This document shows, one piece after another, positions 25,785 through 34,439 of a DNA stretch of 64,000 nt (the stretch's first letter is position 1; each line of letters starts with the position of its first letter). The stretch is from Trebonia sp963771985. Lineage in GTDB: Bacteria; Actinomycetota; Actinomycetes; Streptosporangiales; Streptosporangiaceae. The notes below the pieces were generated by a model. That model worked only from the letters and a program-made list of their open reading frames with translations, did no database searches and was not told the origin of the DNA. The position numbers and the translations under genes are program-made. Where the stretch lies: assembly GCA_963771985.1 (NCBI GenBank), contig CAVYVO010000010.1, positions 124,001 to 188,000 of the forward strand, written 5' to 3'.

Positions 25785-26888
25785 TCAAGCCCATGACCAC
25801 CGGGTCGGCACCTGACCCCGCCAGTCGGCGATCATGCTTCGTGCCATCAGCTCGCCGGGGCCGTCGTCGGGACCGCCGTCGCGCTGGCCGCGCTCCGCGT
25901 TCACGTGCGCGTCAATGGCCTGCGTGCCTGGGGCGGGGCGGCGTCGGCGCCTCCACGGGACCGGCACCTGCCCGCGCCCCGGGCGCTGGGCGGCGGAACG
26001 TTGCATCGTCCTCAGGCTGAGGGGACTGGCGCACATGGCTGGACTCCGTTGAGTAGCTGAGCGAATCTGTGCTCGCGGCGCTGCGATTAGTCTTGCCGCG
26101 CACGGGCTTGATGGCTGGCTTATCCGTAACTCAGAGCCCGGGCCCGCGTCGATTACCTCGCGCACCTCGGTCGTGGTGGGTTGCATGCCGAAATCGGTGA
26201 CGATCCAGGTCGCACCGGCTCGCGCCCATGAATCCGTGTCGCCGCCCGGCGCGATGTCCACGACCACGTCGAACGGATCACCTGCCGGGCGCAGGCGCGC
26301 TTGGCGGATCTCGCCAGTCAGCTCAGCTAGCGCCTCAGGGCCTGGCAGGCCGATCGGGAACATGCCCTCCCACCGCAGCGCCCGTCGTACCGGCCGCCGG
26401 TGCGGCCACACCGCGGCCACCCACACGGGGATCCTCGGCTGCTGCATCGGGACTGGCAGGAACTCCCCGGCCCAGTACCTGACCAGATCATCGAGACCTT
26501 GATCGAGCAACCGCGCCCGCTCAACTGGATCGACCACCTCCCCGAACGGCTCAAGTTCACCGTTTCGCGCACCGCCGAGGCCAACCCCCAGGGTAAGACG
26601 CCCCGAACTCAGCAGATCCAGGGTGACTGTCTCCCTGGCTACCTTTTGCACGCGCCGCCGCGCTAGCGGGGTGACCAGCGGCCCGATCCGCAGGCTGCTC
26701 GTGGCGCACGCCACCGCCGCGAGAGCCACCCATGGATCAGCCACCGCCCGCACCGGCGCGCGATACACGATGTGGTCCCAGACAAAGAAGCCGTCCCAGC
26801 CCCGCTCCTCCGCAGCGGCCGCGAGCCCGGCCAGGACCCGCGGGTCGGCCAGCTCGCCAAACGGCGCCACATAGATTGCGCGCTTCAC
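25785..26888 (-). CDS. LLM-class (F420/flavin) oxidoreductase with an abnormal tail
   Basis: TIM-barrel luciferase-like monooxygenase family. From the GTG at 26888: KRAIYVAPFGELADPRVLAG, ERGWDGFFVWDHIVYRAPV, then LRIGPLVTPLARRR and LSSGRLTLGVGLGG, all typical of F420-dependent LLM oxidoreductases. Homology-like sequence stops near REVIDAGPGSEL (about residue 255). The remaining 115 or so residues are Arg/Pro/Ala-rich with no domain character and run to within 22 bp of tRNA-Ala. I read this as loss of the original stop, not as a real domain. Confidence 0.82.
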   Translation of the reverse strand: MKRAIYVAPFGELADPRVLAGLAAAAEERGWDGFFVWDHIVYRAPVRAVADPWVALAAVACATSSLRIGPLVTPLARRRVQKVARETVTLDLLSSGRLTLGVGLGGARNGELEPFGEVVDPVERARLLDQGLDDLVRYWAGEFLPVPMQQPRIPVWVAAVWPHRRPVRRALRWEGMFPIGLPGPEALAELTGEIRQARLRPAGDPFDVVVDIAPGGDTDSWARAGATWIVTDFGMQPTTTEVREVIDAGPGSELRISQPSSPCAARLIAAPRAQIRSATQRSPAMCASPLSLRTMQRSAAQRPGRGQVPVPWRRRRRPAPGTQAIDAHVNAERGQRDGGPDDGPGELMARSMIADWRGQVPTRWSWA

Positions 26889-27133
26889 GCGGCCGAGTGT
26901 ATTGCCGTCGAGCAGGTAAAACTTTGACCCGCGGATACCGGCCCTTGACCGGCTGCGCCAACACGTACCAGCACCGTGCCCGTGCCCGACGGATACTCCT
27001 TGCTGTGGTACAGGCATAGCGGTCCCCTGACAAAGCCAGGCCAAGATCGCCGTGCGATTAATGTGCCATAGCCGGGGTCAGCACCGGTCAACACAGGGCG
27101 TTGCCGGTCTACAGAATCCCCAGTCCGAAGCTC

Positions 27134-27541
27134 TTACGAACCCTCGGACTCGTCCAGGCTCTGGGCGAGTTCCCAGATGTGCCCGCCAGGATCGGTGAAG
27201 CTCGCGGTCCGCATGCCCCACGGCCGGTCCACCGGGCCGTTGAGCAGCCCCACTCCCCGATCGGCAAGCTCGGCGCAGGCCGCGTTGACGTCATCGACCC
27301 AGATGGTGAGCAGGAAGCGTGACCCGGCGCTGGGGGTGGCGACCGCTACCGGCGCGATGACGTCGCCCGCCGCCCGGGCGTCAACCAGGTTGATGAGGGT
27401 GTTGTCAAACTTGAACGCGGCCGAACTGTCATCCTCAAACGCTGCCGTCCGCCCGAAAACACGCTCGTAGAACGATCTTGCGGCCGGTAGGTCCTCCACG
27501 AACAGCGTGATCGCACCAACGCTTTTCAAAGCCTCGCTCAC
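27134..27541 (-). CDS. VOC/glyoxalase-family protein
   Basis: A 135-residue vicinal-oxygen-chelate protein from the GTG at 27541 (GGAAGG upstream). Two beta-alpha-beta-beta-beta modules: VGAITLFVEDLPAARSFYER followed by FKFDNTLINLVD, and FLLTIWVDDVNAACAELAD followed by TASFTDPGGHIWELAQ. The C-terminal Glu is a likely metal ligand. Members act as dioxygenases, isomerases or drug-binding proteins; the substrate cannot be read from sequence. Confidence 0.88.
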   Translation of the reverse strand: MSEALKSVGAITLFVEDLPAARSFYERVFGRTAAFEDDSSAAFKFDNTLINLVDARAAGDVIAPVAVATPSAGSRFLLTIWVDDVNAACAELADRGVGLLNGPVDRPWGMRTASFTDPGGHIWELAQSLDESEGS

Positions 27542-27785
27542 TTTGCCACTTCCTTCCGTTGGCCTGGCTGTCAGATGAGGACCATCCTCTAGGACGGACA
27601 TCACCTGCTGATGTTGTTCTGAGGGTTTGGACCGGTCAGTGGCCAGCAACTCATCGGCCAAGCGCTGGCGAGTTCTCAATCACCCAGCGACAGCGGCGAG
27701 GTGACAGCAACGGCACCAACTTGAGCTCTCCCAGAACTGATAAAGATGCGGTCTTTCAGTCAGGCGAGCCGGGTTCCTGCCAGGC

Positions 27786-28274
27786 CTATTCGGTGAGGAC
27801 TATCCATTGCCGGCCGTCGATGAGTTCACGTGCCGCGTCGAGGTGACCGGCGTGGCATGCTGTCTCAGCGATCACATGCAGGAGGATCTCGCGCAGGTCG
27901 TCGAGCCGCCAGCTGCCAAACAGGTCCTCAGGCCACCACGCCGGTGCGCTGTCTAGGGAAATTGCGGCAACGATGGCGTCGGCAAGCTCTATCTCCCGCC
28001 GGTAGGCGTCCAGCACCGCGGTGGCCGTCAAGTCCGCAGGAACCTGCCAGGCGTTATCCGGCTCGTCATCTGGGATCGGCTCGCCAGCGACGACGGCACG
28101 GAACCAGAACCGTTCGACGTCGATCGTCAGATGGTGTACCAGCCCAGCGCAGGTCCAGCGCGAGGGCAGTATGGGGCGCCGCAAGTCCTCCTCGGAAAGG
28201 CCCTCCAGGATGCCGAGCACGTGATTGCGCTGATCGGCGAGGCATGAAAGCAGCGCCTGGCTCTCCTTGGTCAT
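27786..28274 (-). CDS. DinB-family protein (DUF664-like)
   Basis: A 162-residue four-helix-bundle protein: RNHVLGILEGLSEEDLRRPI, SRWTCAGLVHHLTIDVERFW (His47/His48) and LLHVIAETACHAGHLDAARE. The paired His motifs are the metal site of the DinB/YfiT superfamily, which includes thiol (mycothiol)-dependent transferases in actinobacteria. A single gene, convergent with nothing; its role is probably detoxification. Confidence 0.85.
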   Translation of the reverse strand: MTKESQALLSCLADQRNHVLGILEGLSEEDLRRPILPSRWTCAGLVHHLTIDVERFWFRAVVAGEPIPDDEPDNAWQVPADLTATAVLDAYRREIELADAIVAAISLDSAPAWWPEDLFGSWRLDDLREILLHVIAETACHAGHLDAARELIDGRQWIVLTE

Positions 28275-28429
28275 GGGGGGGCTGCGTCATGGCTCATCCG
28301 CTCCTTCGCAAGACCGGCACACGCGACGATTCAAGTCATCATCCCAAACTGGGGCAGGGAAGTCGCCATGTACGCACGGCAGGCCGCCCCGGTCGAGGCT
28401 AGCGGGCTCTCATAACCCTTTCACAGACT

Positions 28430-28468
28430 GATCTACGGATTAAAAGGTTGGGGTCCGAATCGCTCCTA
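28430..28468 (+). repeat. Degenerate copy of the tRNA-Arg 3' half
   Basis: CTACGGATTAAAAGGTTGGG and the following bases closely match the anticodon-loop to T-arm part of tRNA-Arg at 16066 (CTACGGATCAAAAGGTTGGG), then diverge (GTCCGAATCGCTCC against GTTCGAGTCCCTCC). No full cloverleaf forms. This is what an eroded attachment-site duplicate would look like, though a decayed tRNA gene is an alternative. Confidence 0.5.
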
Positions 28469-28506
28469 TCTAAGGATCTGCCGCGCGGAGAATAGCCGGA
28501 GAAGTC

Positions 28507-28797
28507 GTGGTCTATGCGGACAACGACCCCGATCGTGCACGCGCATGCGAACGCGCTGCTGACCGGCACCGGCACCACTCGCATCGTGCTGGCCGACCTC
28601 CGCGGCCCCGCAGGCCATCCTGGCCCCGCTCCGCTGGTGCTGCGCCCCGCGCCCAGGCCGGGGCGTTCTCCGGCGGCTTCACCCTGGACGAACCCGGCCT
28701 CGCGCCGGCCCCGCTGTGGCGCCCGGACAGCAGCCCGCCGCGGCCCGGAGAGCTGCGGAAGACCGGCATATACGCCGGGATCGCGGCGACAAGCTGA
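28507..28797 (+). pseudogene. Remnant of a DUF574 SAM-dependent methyltransferase
   Basis: The start reads VVYADNDPDRARAC, matching the VYVDNDPxVLAHARALL region of this actinobacterial family. The next frame carries HAHANALLTGTG and IVLADLR. The end returns to the first frame as FSGGFTLDEPGLAPAPLWRP and GIYAGIA, the family's C-terminus. The SAM-binding N-terminus and the middle are deleted. Confidence 0.55.
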
Positions 28798-28998
28798 CCC
28801 GCCGCCCCGCCGCTCATCCCTTTTATCCCGAACGGACCCGCCTGACTCCCCGCCCGCCCCGCCTCTCCCACCGCAGCAAGCCCGCCGCCCCGCATACACC
28901 CGGCCGCGGCCGCAGGCTGCCAGCCCGGCGGTCACGCTGTCGCGCCCGAACTCCTCGATCCGCTCATCCAGCGCCCGTGCATGCGCCGTCCCGCTTGG

Positions 28999-29406
28999 CT
29001 ATGACGGCGGCACTCCGCAGTGCAACCCGGCAATGGTCCCGCTGGGGTTGAAGGTGATGGTGACCACGCTCGGCCCGTTGGCCATCGTGACGGGGACCTG
29101 TTCGAGGTCGAACTGGCCCTTTCGGGCAAACGTCGGCGCACCGTGGCTCCGATACGCACCCAGCACATCCTGGCAGGCGGTCCATGCCTTCTGCAGGGGC
29201 AGCGTCCGGGTGGCTTTCATCATCGCCGGGTCGAACTTGCCTTCCACTGCCGTGAAGTTCCCAGCCGCCAGGTCAGCCACGACCTGGTCCGCCTGGGAAG
29301 CAAACGGGCCCGGAGATGCTGGCGTGGTCCCCGCAACGCTGTGGCTGCAGGCCGTCAAGAAGCACACCACGGCCAGCGATCCCAGTGCTGCCGCCCAGCG
29401 CTTCAT
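28999..29406 (-). CDS. DUF3887-like lipoprotein
   Basis: A 135-residue lipoprotein. The ATG at 29406 opens MKRWAAALGSLAVVCFLTAC with lipobox LTAC (Cys20). The mature part (ADQVVADLAAGNFTAVEGKF, then LQKAWTACQDVLGAYRSHG and VVTITFNPSGTIAGLHC) matches the DUF3887/NTF2-like fold. In this family such domains sit next to hydrolases, but here it stands alone, 66 bp downstream of a membrane protein gene on the same strand. Confidence 0.82.
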   Translation of the reverse strand: MKRWAAALGSLAVVCFLTACSHSVAGTTPASPGPFASQADQVVADLAAGNFTAVEGKFDPAMMKATRTLPLQKAWTACQDVLGAYRSHGAPTFARKGQFDLEQVPVTMANGPSVVTITFNPSGTIAGLHCGVPPS

Positions 29407-29471
29407 GGCCCATCCTGGACCGCCCGGCGCCCGCCGGGCCACACCCGCGCGGGCACGCAGATCAACACGGC

Positions 29472-30014
29472 TCACCCATGACGCGGCAGGGCCCGCGTGA
29501 AGCCCTGCGGCTTGAAGAACGCGCTGGAGGCCGGGCGCCAGAGCAGCCACACCGCAGCAGCGCCGGCCAGCCAGGCCGCGACGAACAGCGCGGTGCTGCC
29601 GTAGTACAGCACCGTCACGCCGAACCCGGCATGGCTCACCGGCTGCCTGAAGTCGCCGCGCAGTTGCAGCGTCGCCAGGCCGAACAGCGCCGTGGACAGG
29701 ACGCGCGCCCAGTTCCGGCCCTGGCCGTTGGCCCGCGCCATCCACAGCCACAGGGCAATCATGACCAGGCTGACGACTATCCACACCGTGATGATGAGCG
29801 GTCTCAGCTGGGGCGCGGTGAGGCTGTGGCCCAGGAACTGCCCGCGGGCGGCGGCCTTGATGTCGACGATGATAAGGGTCAGCCCGATGATCAGCCCGAC
29901 GGCGGTGACGGCGGCGCCCGCGTACATCAGCTTGACCGCGGTCAGCACCGGCGCGGGAGCAGCAGGCCGCAACGGCCCGGCCGGCTGGCCGCTGGATGGG
30001 TAGGGCTGGTACAT
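29472..30014 (-). CDS. Four-helix membrane protein
   Basis: A 180-residue protein from the ATG at 30014. A Pro-rich cytoplasmic N-terminus (MYQPYPSSGQPAGPLRPAAP) precedes four helices: VLTAVKLMYAGAAVTAVGLI, LRPLIITVWIVVSLVMIALW, ARVLSTALFGLATLQL and VLYYGSTALFVAAWLAGAAA. This layout is common in Streptomyces-type small membrane proteins of unknown function. It precedes the DUF3887 lipoprotein gene and may be co-transcribed with it. Confidence 0.8.
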   Translation of the reverse strand: MYQPYPSSGQPAGPLRPAAPAPVLTAVKLMYAGAAVTAVGLIIGLTLIIVDIKAAARGQFLGHSLTAPQLRPLIITVWIVVSLVMIALWLWMARANGQGRNWARVLSTALFGLATLQLRGDFRQPVSHAGFGVTVLYYGSTALFVAAWLAGAAAVWLLWRPASSAFFKPQGFTRALPRHG

Positions 30015-30034
30015 GGTGACCTCACCTAGGGGGA

Positions 30035-30050
30035 GCCCGCCGAAGCGGGC
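30035..30050. promoter_or_regulatory. Leader hairpin upstream of the membrane protein gene
   Basis: GCCCGC-CGAA-GCGGGC, a perfect 6-bp stem with a tetraloop, about 20 bp upstream of the ATG at 30014. It could attenuate transcription or translation, or end transcripts arriving from the other side. Confidence 0.35.
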
Positions 30051-30146
30051 GCCATCCCTGTCATAAACTATCGCGCTTATAGAAGTTGAATAGCCGAGGT
30101 TTCCGGCCCTCCATATACCCAGAGGGGTATCCGGAAGAGACGATGG

Positions 30147-30187
30147 CCATGATCGTGGGTCATTTGCGGCGAATAGGGGCTGTTGCA
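30147..30187 (+). repeat. IS left terminal inverted repeat
   Basis: Imperfect partner of 32112-32153; both share the outer GGGTCAT and inner GGGGCTGTTGCA blocks. Confidence 0.85.
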
Positions 30188-30235
30188 TATTTGGGTTTCC
30201 CGGATTCCTGGCGTTATTGCTGGCAGAATCGATTT

Positions 30236-31933
30236 ATGGCACGCCAGTTCAAACCGGTGGACCGTGACGCCGAGATGCTTTTGCCCCATAACATGCTCGA
30301 CTGGGTACCTGAGGGCCATGCTGTCCGGGTCGTTATCGACGCGGTTGAGGCGGTCGTGACGGCGGGCCTGGCCGCCCGGCTGGTGCCCCCGGCCCCGAAG
30401 GGGCCGGCGGCCGGCCCGGCCCGGTATGACCCGGTGATGCTGCTGACCGTGTGGCTGTACGCCTACCTGCGCGGGGTGCTGTCCACCCGGGCGGTGGAGG
30501 ACCGGTGCCGCTACGACGCGACGTTCCGGGTCGCGTGCGGGCGGGCGATCCCGGACCACACGACGTTCTCCCGGTTCCGCAAGCACCTGTTCGGGCTCGG
30601 GGACCTGGCCGAGGACCTGTTCTTCGGGGTGCTGTACGCGTGCGCGGCCGCGGGGCTGGGGCGGCTGTCGGTGGTGGCCGGCGACGGGGTCAAGATCGCC
30701 GCGAACGCGTCGAAAGAGGCCAGCCGGACCGAGGCCGGGCTGCGCAAGCTCGCCGGCCAGGTCATGGCGGATGCCCGCAAGGCCGCGGCCGCCGAGGACG
30801 CGGAGCGGGACGTGCCGGCGGGCACCGACCTGCTGCTGGGCGCGGACACGGCGCCGGGCCCGGATCCGCGGTCGCGGGCCGGGCGGGTGCTGGCCTGCCT
30901 GGAAGAGCTGGAAGGCGAGCGGGAGGCCGCGGAAGCCGCGGCCCGCGAGCAGGGGCAGGCCTGCCTGCAGGCGCTGGAGGCCGGCACCGCGGCCGGCCGG
31001 CCCCCGGCCGCCGTCGCCGTGGCCGCCTGGCAGGTCCGGCTGGAAAGGCTCATCGCGGGACAGCAGGCCGCGGTCGCGGACTGGGAAGCCGGCCGCGCCG
31101 CCGGCACCGCCGGGTCGCGGCTCGGCCGCCGCCCGGCGGACCCGGAGGACACCGCCAGGATCCGCCGGGCCCGCGCCCGGCTGGCGGAACTGCAGGCCGC
31201 CGCGGACGCGGAGGCCGCCGCCGGGAGCGAGGACGGGAAGAAGGCGCCGCGGCCGCGGCGCAACGTCACCGACCCGGACTCCCGGCTGCTGCCGGTGCGG
31301 GGCGGCGGGTTCATCCAGGGCTGCAACTGCCAGGACGCCGCCGCCGACGACCGGCTGATGCCCGGCGGCTACGCCTGCCAGGACACCGGCGACGCCCTGC
31401 AGGCGCAGCGGCTCGCCGCCGTGGCGGAAAAGGGAGCCGCGGTCGTCGCGGCCGCCCACGCCGGCCACGCCGCCGGCCCCGCCATGCTCGCGGCATGCCA
31501 CCAGCGGCTGTGCACCCTCCCGGAGGAGGACAAGAACCGCCCCGGTCATGACGCCGCCGCCTGCCACCACGCGATGACCGGCGGCATCGGCGTGCTCGTC
31601 GAAGACGCCGGCTACCACAGCGAGGCGAACCTGGCCGCGCCCGGCCCGGACCGGCTCATCGCCGACGGCAAGACCCGCGACCTGCCGGCACGCCAGCCCG
31701 CCGCAGGCCCTGCGCCCGAAGGCGCCGTGGAAGCCAACGCGCACCGGCTGGCCACCCCGCAAGGACGTGCCCTGTACAAACGCCGCGCCCCCGACGTCGA
31801 AGGCCTGCACGCCAGCCTCAAAGACAACGGCGGCCTGCGCCGCTTCAGCCTCCGCGGCCTGCACAACGCCACCAGCGAGTTCCTGTTCGCCGGCATCGCG
31901 CACAACCTCCGGCTGCTGGCCGCCACCAGCTGA
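30236..31933 (+). CDS. IS1182-family transposase
   Basis: 565 residues from the ATG at 30236 (MARQFKPVDRDAEMLLP). The N-terminal region (LDWVPEGHAVRVVIDAVEAV, ILLTVWLYAYLRGVLSTR-like) is the DUF772 domain of this family. The DDE-type core follows with VVAGDGVKIAANASKEAS, VLVEDAGYHSEANLAA and, at the end, DVEGLHASLKDNGGLRRFSL and FAGIAHNLRLL. The frame is intact, so it may be active. Its GC content is higher than that of the flanking relics. Confidence 0.93.
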   Translation: MARQFKPVDRDAEMLLPHNMLDWVPEGHAVRVVIDAVEAVVTAGLAARLVPPAPKGPAAGPARYDPVMLLTVWLYAYLRGVLSTRAVEDRCRYDATFRVACGRAIPDHTTFSRFRKHLFGLGDLAEDLFFGVLYACAAAGLGRLSVVAGDGVKIAANASKEASRTEAGLRKLAGQVMADARKAAAAEDAERDVPAGTDLLLGADTAPGPDPRSRAGRVLACLEELEGEREAAEAAAREQGQACLQALEAGTAAGRPPAAVAVAAWQVRLERLIAGQQAAVADWEAGRAAGTAGSRLGRRPADPEDTARIRRARARLAELQAAADAEAAAGSEDGKKAPRPRRNVTDPDSRLLPVRGGGFIQGCNCQDAAADDRLMPGGYACQDTGDALQAQRLAAVAEKGAAVVAAAHAGHAAGPAMLAACHQRLCTLPEEDKNRPGHDAAACHHAMTGGIGVLVEDAGYHSEANLAAPGPDRLIADGKTRDLPARQPAAGPAPEGAVEANAHRLATPQGRALYKRRAPDVEGLHASLKDNGGLRRFSLRGLHNATSEFLFAGIAHNLRLLAATS

Positions 31934-32111
31934 ACCGGCACGCCCCGCCCCGGCCGCACCGCGCGGCCGGGCCGCCGCATGCCGCCGGCAGCAGGCAACA
32001 CCCAGACAACGGCAAAACCGTCACCCGGGCCCGCCCGCGGCACCGCGCACGCCCCGAACCCGCCGCCGCGACCACAGCCCCGCCGAATACCCCGGCCTAG
32101 CCACAGAAACC

Positions 32112-32153
32112 TGCAACAGCCCCAATAGCGCCGTTTATGACCCATGATCATGG
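32112..32153 (-). repeat. IS right terminal inverted repeat
   Basis: Reverse-complement partner of 30147-30187 with about seven differences. Confidence 0.85.
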
Positions 32154-32309
32154 AACCGCTCGCCGAGGCCGCTGTCACCCGAAGGCAAAATATAGGGCAA
32201 ACTAGGACATATCTCGCCGCATACCCCGGCCATTTGCGTTGAAGACCTCGGCCCTTCAATTTCTGTAAGCAGCAGCGTGACAGCGCGGCCTTAACCCGCG
32301 ATTAAGGCA

Positions 32310-32976
32310 TCACTGCGTAAATGTCCCCGTGCCCCCGTCTCCAGAAGTCGTTTCGCATGTGCCCAGTGCGCACCTGAGAGTGGTGGTGATCCCGGACACC
32401 GGGCATGACCTCGCGCTCTCAACCACCGCCCCACTCACCGATGCCGCAATGATCGGCTGGTCGCTTTCGACGATTGCTCCCTGAAGCCTCCGCCATCCAA
32501 CCGCAGCGGGCCGGAGGTCGAGGATCTCCGCTGCGGTGGCGGTCTCGCCGAGCTTCGGGAAGATGCGCTCGACGCTGTTGTCGTGTGCGGCGGGGTCGCG
32601 GTCGGTCATGGCGTCGGTGGCGAGGACGACGTGGTAGCCGTGCTCGTGGGCCGAGCGGGCGGTGGACTCGACGCCGATGCTGGTGGCGATACCGGCCAGT
32701 ACGACCTGGGTGACCCCGAGCTCTTGGAGGTGGCCGTCGAGGGACGTGTCGTGGAAGGCCCCCCAGCGCAGCTTGGTCACCAGGTGGTCGTCAGGTTGGG
32801 CGCCCGGTTGCATTGACAAGGACGACGGGGAGTTGATGTCGGCGAAAGGCACTCGCCAGGCGGGCAGCCTGGTCGACGACCTCCTCGATGGGATGCACGG
32901 TGGGGACGGCCATCAGTCCCTTTTGCAGGGCGATCACGACGAGCGCGGGCTTAGGGTCGAGGGTGGTGAGTGCCAC
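32310..32976 (-). pseudogene. Isochorismatase-family hydrolase, decayed
   Basis: The start at 32976 reads MALTTLDPKPALVVIALQKG. The catalytic Asp expected in VIDLQ is Ala here. After LPVVLVNATGRPT a stop is reached, and the rest is one frame over (QPDDHLVTKLRWGAFHDTSL, VTQVVLAGIATSIGVES, then HDNSVERIFPKLGETATAAE). About 40-50 residues normally between the two parts are missing. Catalytic change, deletion and frameshift together indicate a dead gene. Sequence after about 32500 no longer resembles the family. Confidence 0.8.
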
Positions 32977-33704
32977 AGAGTCTCTCTTTCCGTTGGCCGG
33001 TCATCTGCGCCAGGTAGAGGATGGGCGCCGCTCGCCGCGCTCGGGCCGCGTCGGACCCGGGCCTGAGACATGAGCTTGCGGTCAGCGACCACAATGACCA
33101 ATCCCAGGGCGCTGACGACGACCATGATCAGGGCGATTACATGCAGGCCGTGGTCGGTGACGCTGGTGTGGAAGACGATCGAGATGATGGCGGAGGATGC
33201 GATCGAGCCGAGGTAGCCGAAGGTTCGGAACAGACCCGACGCCGTGCCGATCTGACCGGCGGTGACCTGGGTGTAGAGCGCCGCGACAACCAGCGGCATG
33301 CGGACCAGGTTGCGCCTCGACAGGGGCAAGATGAGGACAGCGGATACTGCGCTCATGGGCAGGTAGGTGCGGGTGAGCGCCAGGTTGGAAGCCAGCAGGC
33401 GCACGTCGAAGAACGGGTGGTCGGCCCGCAGCCCCATCAGGAACACCAGCAGGGCCGTCATCGCCCCGCCGAAGCCGACGATGCCGGCCACATCGAGGCG
33501 GGTCGCGACCTGCCGGACCGTTCTCGACCCGGTGACTGGCGTGTCACGAGGAATCCAGAACAGAGCCATGGCCAGGGTCAGGACGGCGAAGGGAACGTTG
33601 ACGAAGAACGTGGTCCGCCATCCCCAGGCGTCGACCAGTACCCCGCCGATCGGGAGGCCCACCGCAACCGTGGCTGCGCCCGCGATCGTCAGGCCGCCGA
33701 GCAC
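32934..33704 (-). pseudogene. DHA2-type MFS transporter, truncated
   Basis: A 256-codon frame that begins in the middle of the protein (LTIAGAATVAVGLPIGGVLV, then WGWRTTFFVNVPFAVLTLAM and FWIPRDTPV). It skips several helices and ends with VVSALGLVIVVADRKLMSQ before a junk tail. Intact relatives have 14 helices and 450 or more residues. It and the isochorismatase relic lie between the IS element and the intact peroxiredoxin gene. Confidence 0.75.
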
Positions 33705-33735
33705 CCCGCCAGGCGGCGCGTCCAGCCCCGAGGAA

Positions 33736-33759
33736 CCTGGGTCAGTTCAGTTACCCAGG
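33736..33759. promoter_or_regulatory. Hairpin upstream of the peroxiredoxin gene
   Basis: CCTGGGT and ACCCAGG separated by 10 nt, 64 bp before the peroxiredoxin ATG. Could be a regulator site or an RNA hairpin. Confidence 0.35.
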
Positions 33760-33822
33760 GTGTCGGAGTTACAGTGGCACCGTGCAGATTGCGCCCTCGA
33801 GGTTGCGAGAGGCAGTTATCCG

Positions 33823-34422
33823 ATGCGTTCTGACATCAGACCCGGCGGCACCTTCCCCGATTACGCTCTCCCCGACCACATTGGCACGGTCCGCACGCTC
33901 AGCGAGTTGCAGGGTCGCGATCCATTGATCCTCACGCTGGCGCGCGGCAACTACTGCCCCAAAGAGCACCAGCAGCACCTCGAGTTGGCGGCATTCCAGT
34001 CGAAAATCGCGGTGGCCTACACCCAGGTAGCCACGATCGCCACCGACGATCACCACACCCTGCAAGAGTTCCGCGCCTCGGTGGGCGCCAACTGGACCTT
34101 CCTCTCCGATCCCGGACGGATCGTCCAGAAGGATCTCGACATCCAGGAGTACACCGACCCCGAGCACAACCCCATGATCCCCCACACGCTGGTGCTCAAG
34201 CCGGGACTGGTCATTCACAGCGTCTACAACGGCTACTGGTTCTGGGGCCGCCCATCGGTCTACGACCTCTGGCATGACCTGCGGGCCGCCACCAGTGAGA
34301 TCCGCCCAGACTGGGATCTGAGCACCCCGGGGCTGCGCGAAGCCTGGGACGCAGGCGACTACTCGCACTTCCACGGCTGGGACCGGCGGTCGCCCGGGTC
34401 GACGCCGACATCTTACGTGTAG
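33823..34422 (+). CDS. Peroxiredoxin-like (AhpC/TSA) protein
   Basis: A 199-residue thioredoxin-fold peroxidase family protein from the ATG at 33823. The pattern GGTFPDYALPDHIGTVRTLS, LILTLARGNYCPKEHQQHLE contains a Cys at position 45, the expected peroxidatic position, although PxxxTxxC is degenerate. It continues WTFLSDPGRIVQKDLDIQEY and PHTLVLKPGLVIHSVYNGYW. The frame stays open upstream but is antisense to the MFS relic, so the later ATG is chosen. It may form an operon with the nitronate monooxygenase 17 bp downstream. Confidence 0.87.
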   Translation: MRSDIRPGGTFPDYALPDHIGTVRTLSELQGRDPLILTLARGNYCPKEHQQHLELAAFQSKIAVAYTQVATIATDDHHTLQEFRASVGANWTFLSDPGRIVQKDLDIQEYTDPEHNPMIPHTLVLKPGLVIHSVYNGYWFWGRPSVYDLWHDLRAATSEIRPDWDLSTPGLREAWDAGDYSHFHGWDRRSPGSTPTSYV

Positions 34423-34439
34423 CGAACCGAGGGGCGAAC

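Larger units (their letters stand above)
30147..32153 (+). mobile_element. IS1182-family insertion sequence
   Basis: About 2.0 kb bounded by imperfect terminal inverted repeats of roughly 41 bp: left 30147-30187 beginning CCATGATCGTGGGTCAT, right 32112-32153 beginning (reverse) CCATGATCATGGGTCAT, both running into GGGGCTGTTGCA. It encloses one full-length transposase. I see no obvious target-site duplication. The end sequences differ by several substitutions and one gap. Confidence 0.85.

Noticed and set aside
30077..31903. 608-codon minus-strand ORF
   Set aside because: Antisense of the IS1182 transposase, which has the family motifs and terminal repeats.
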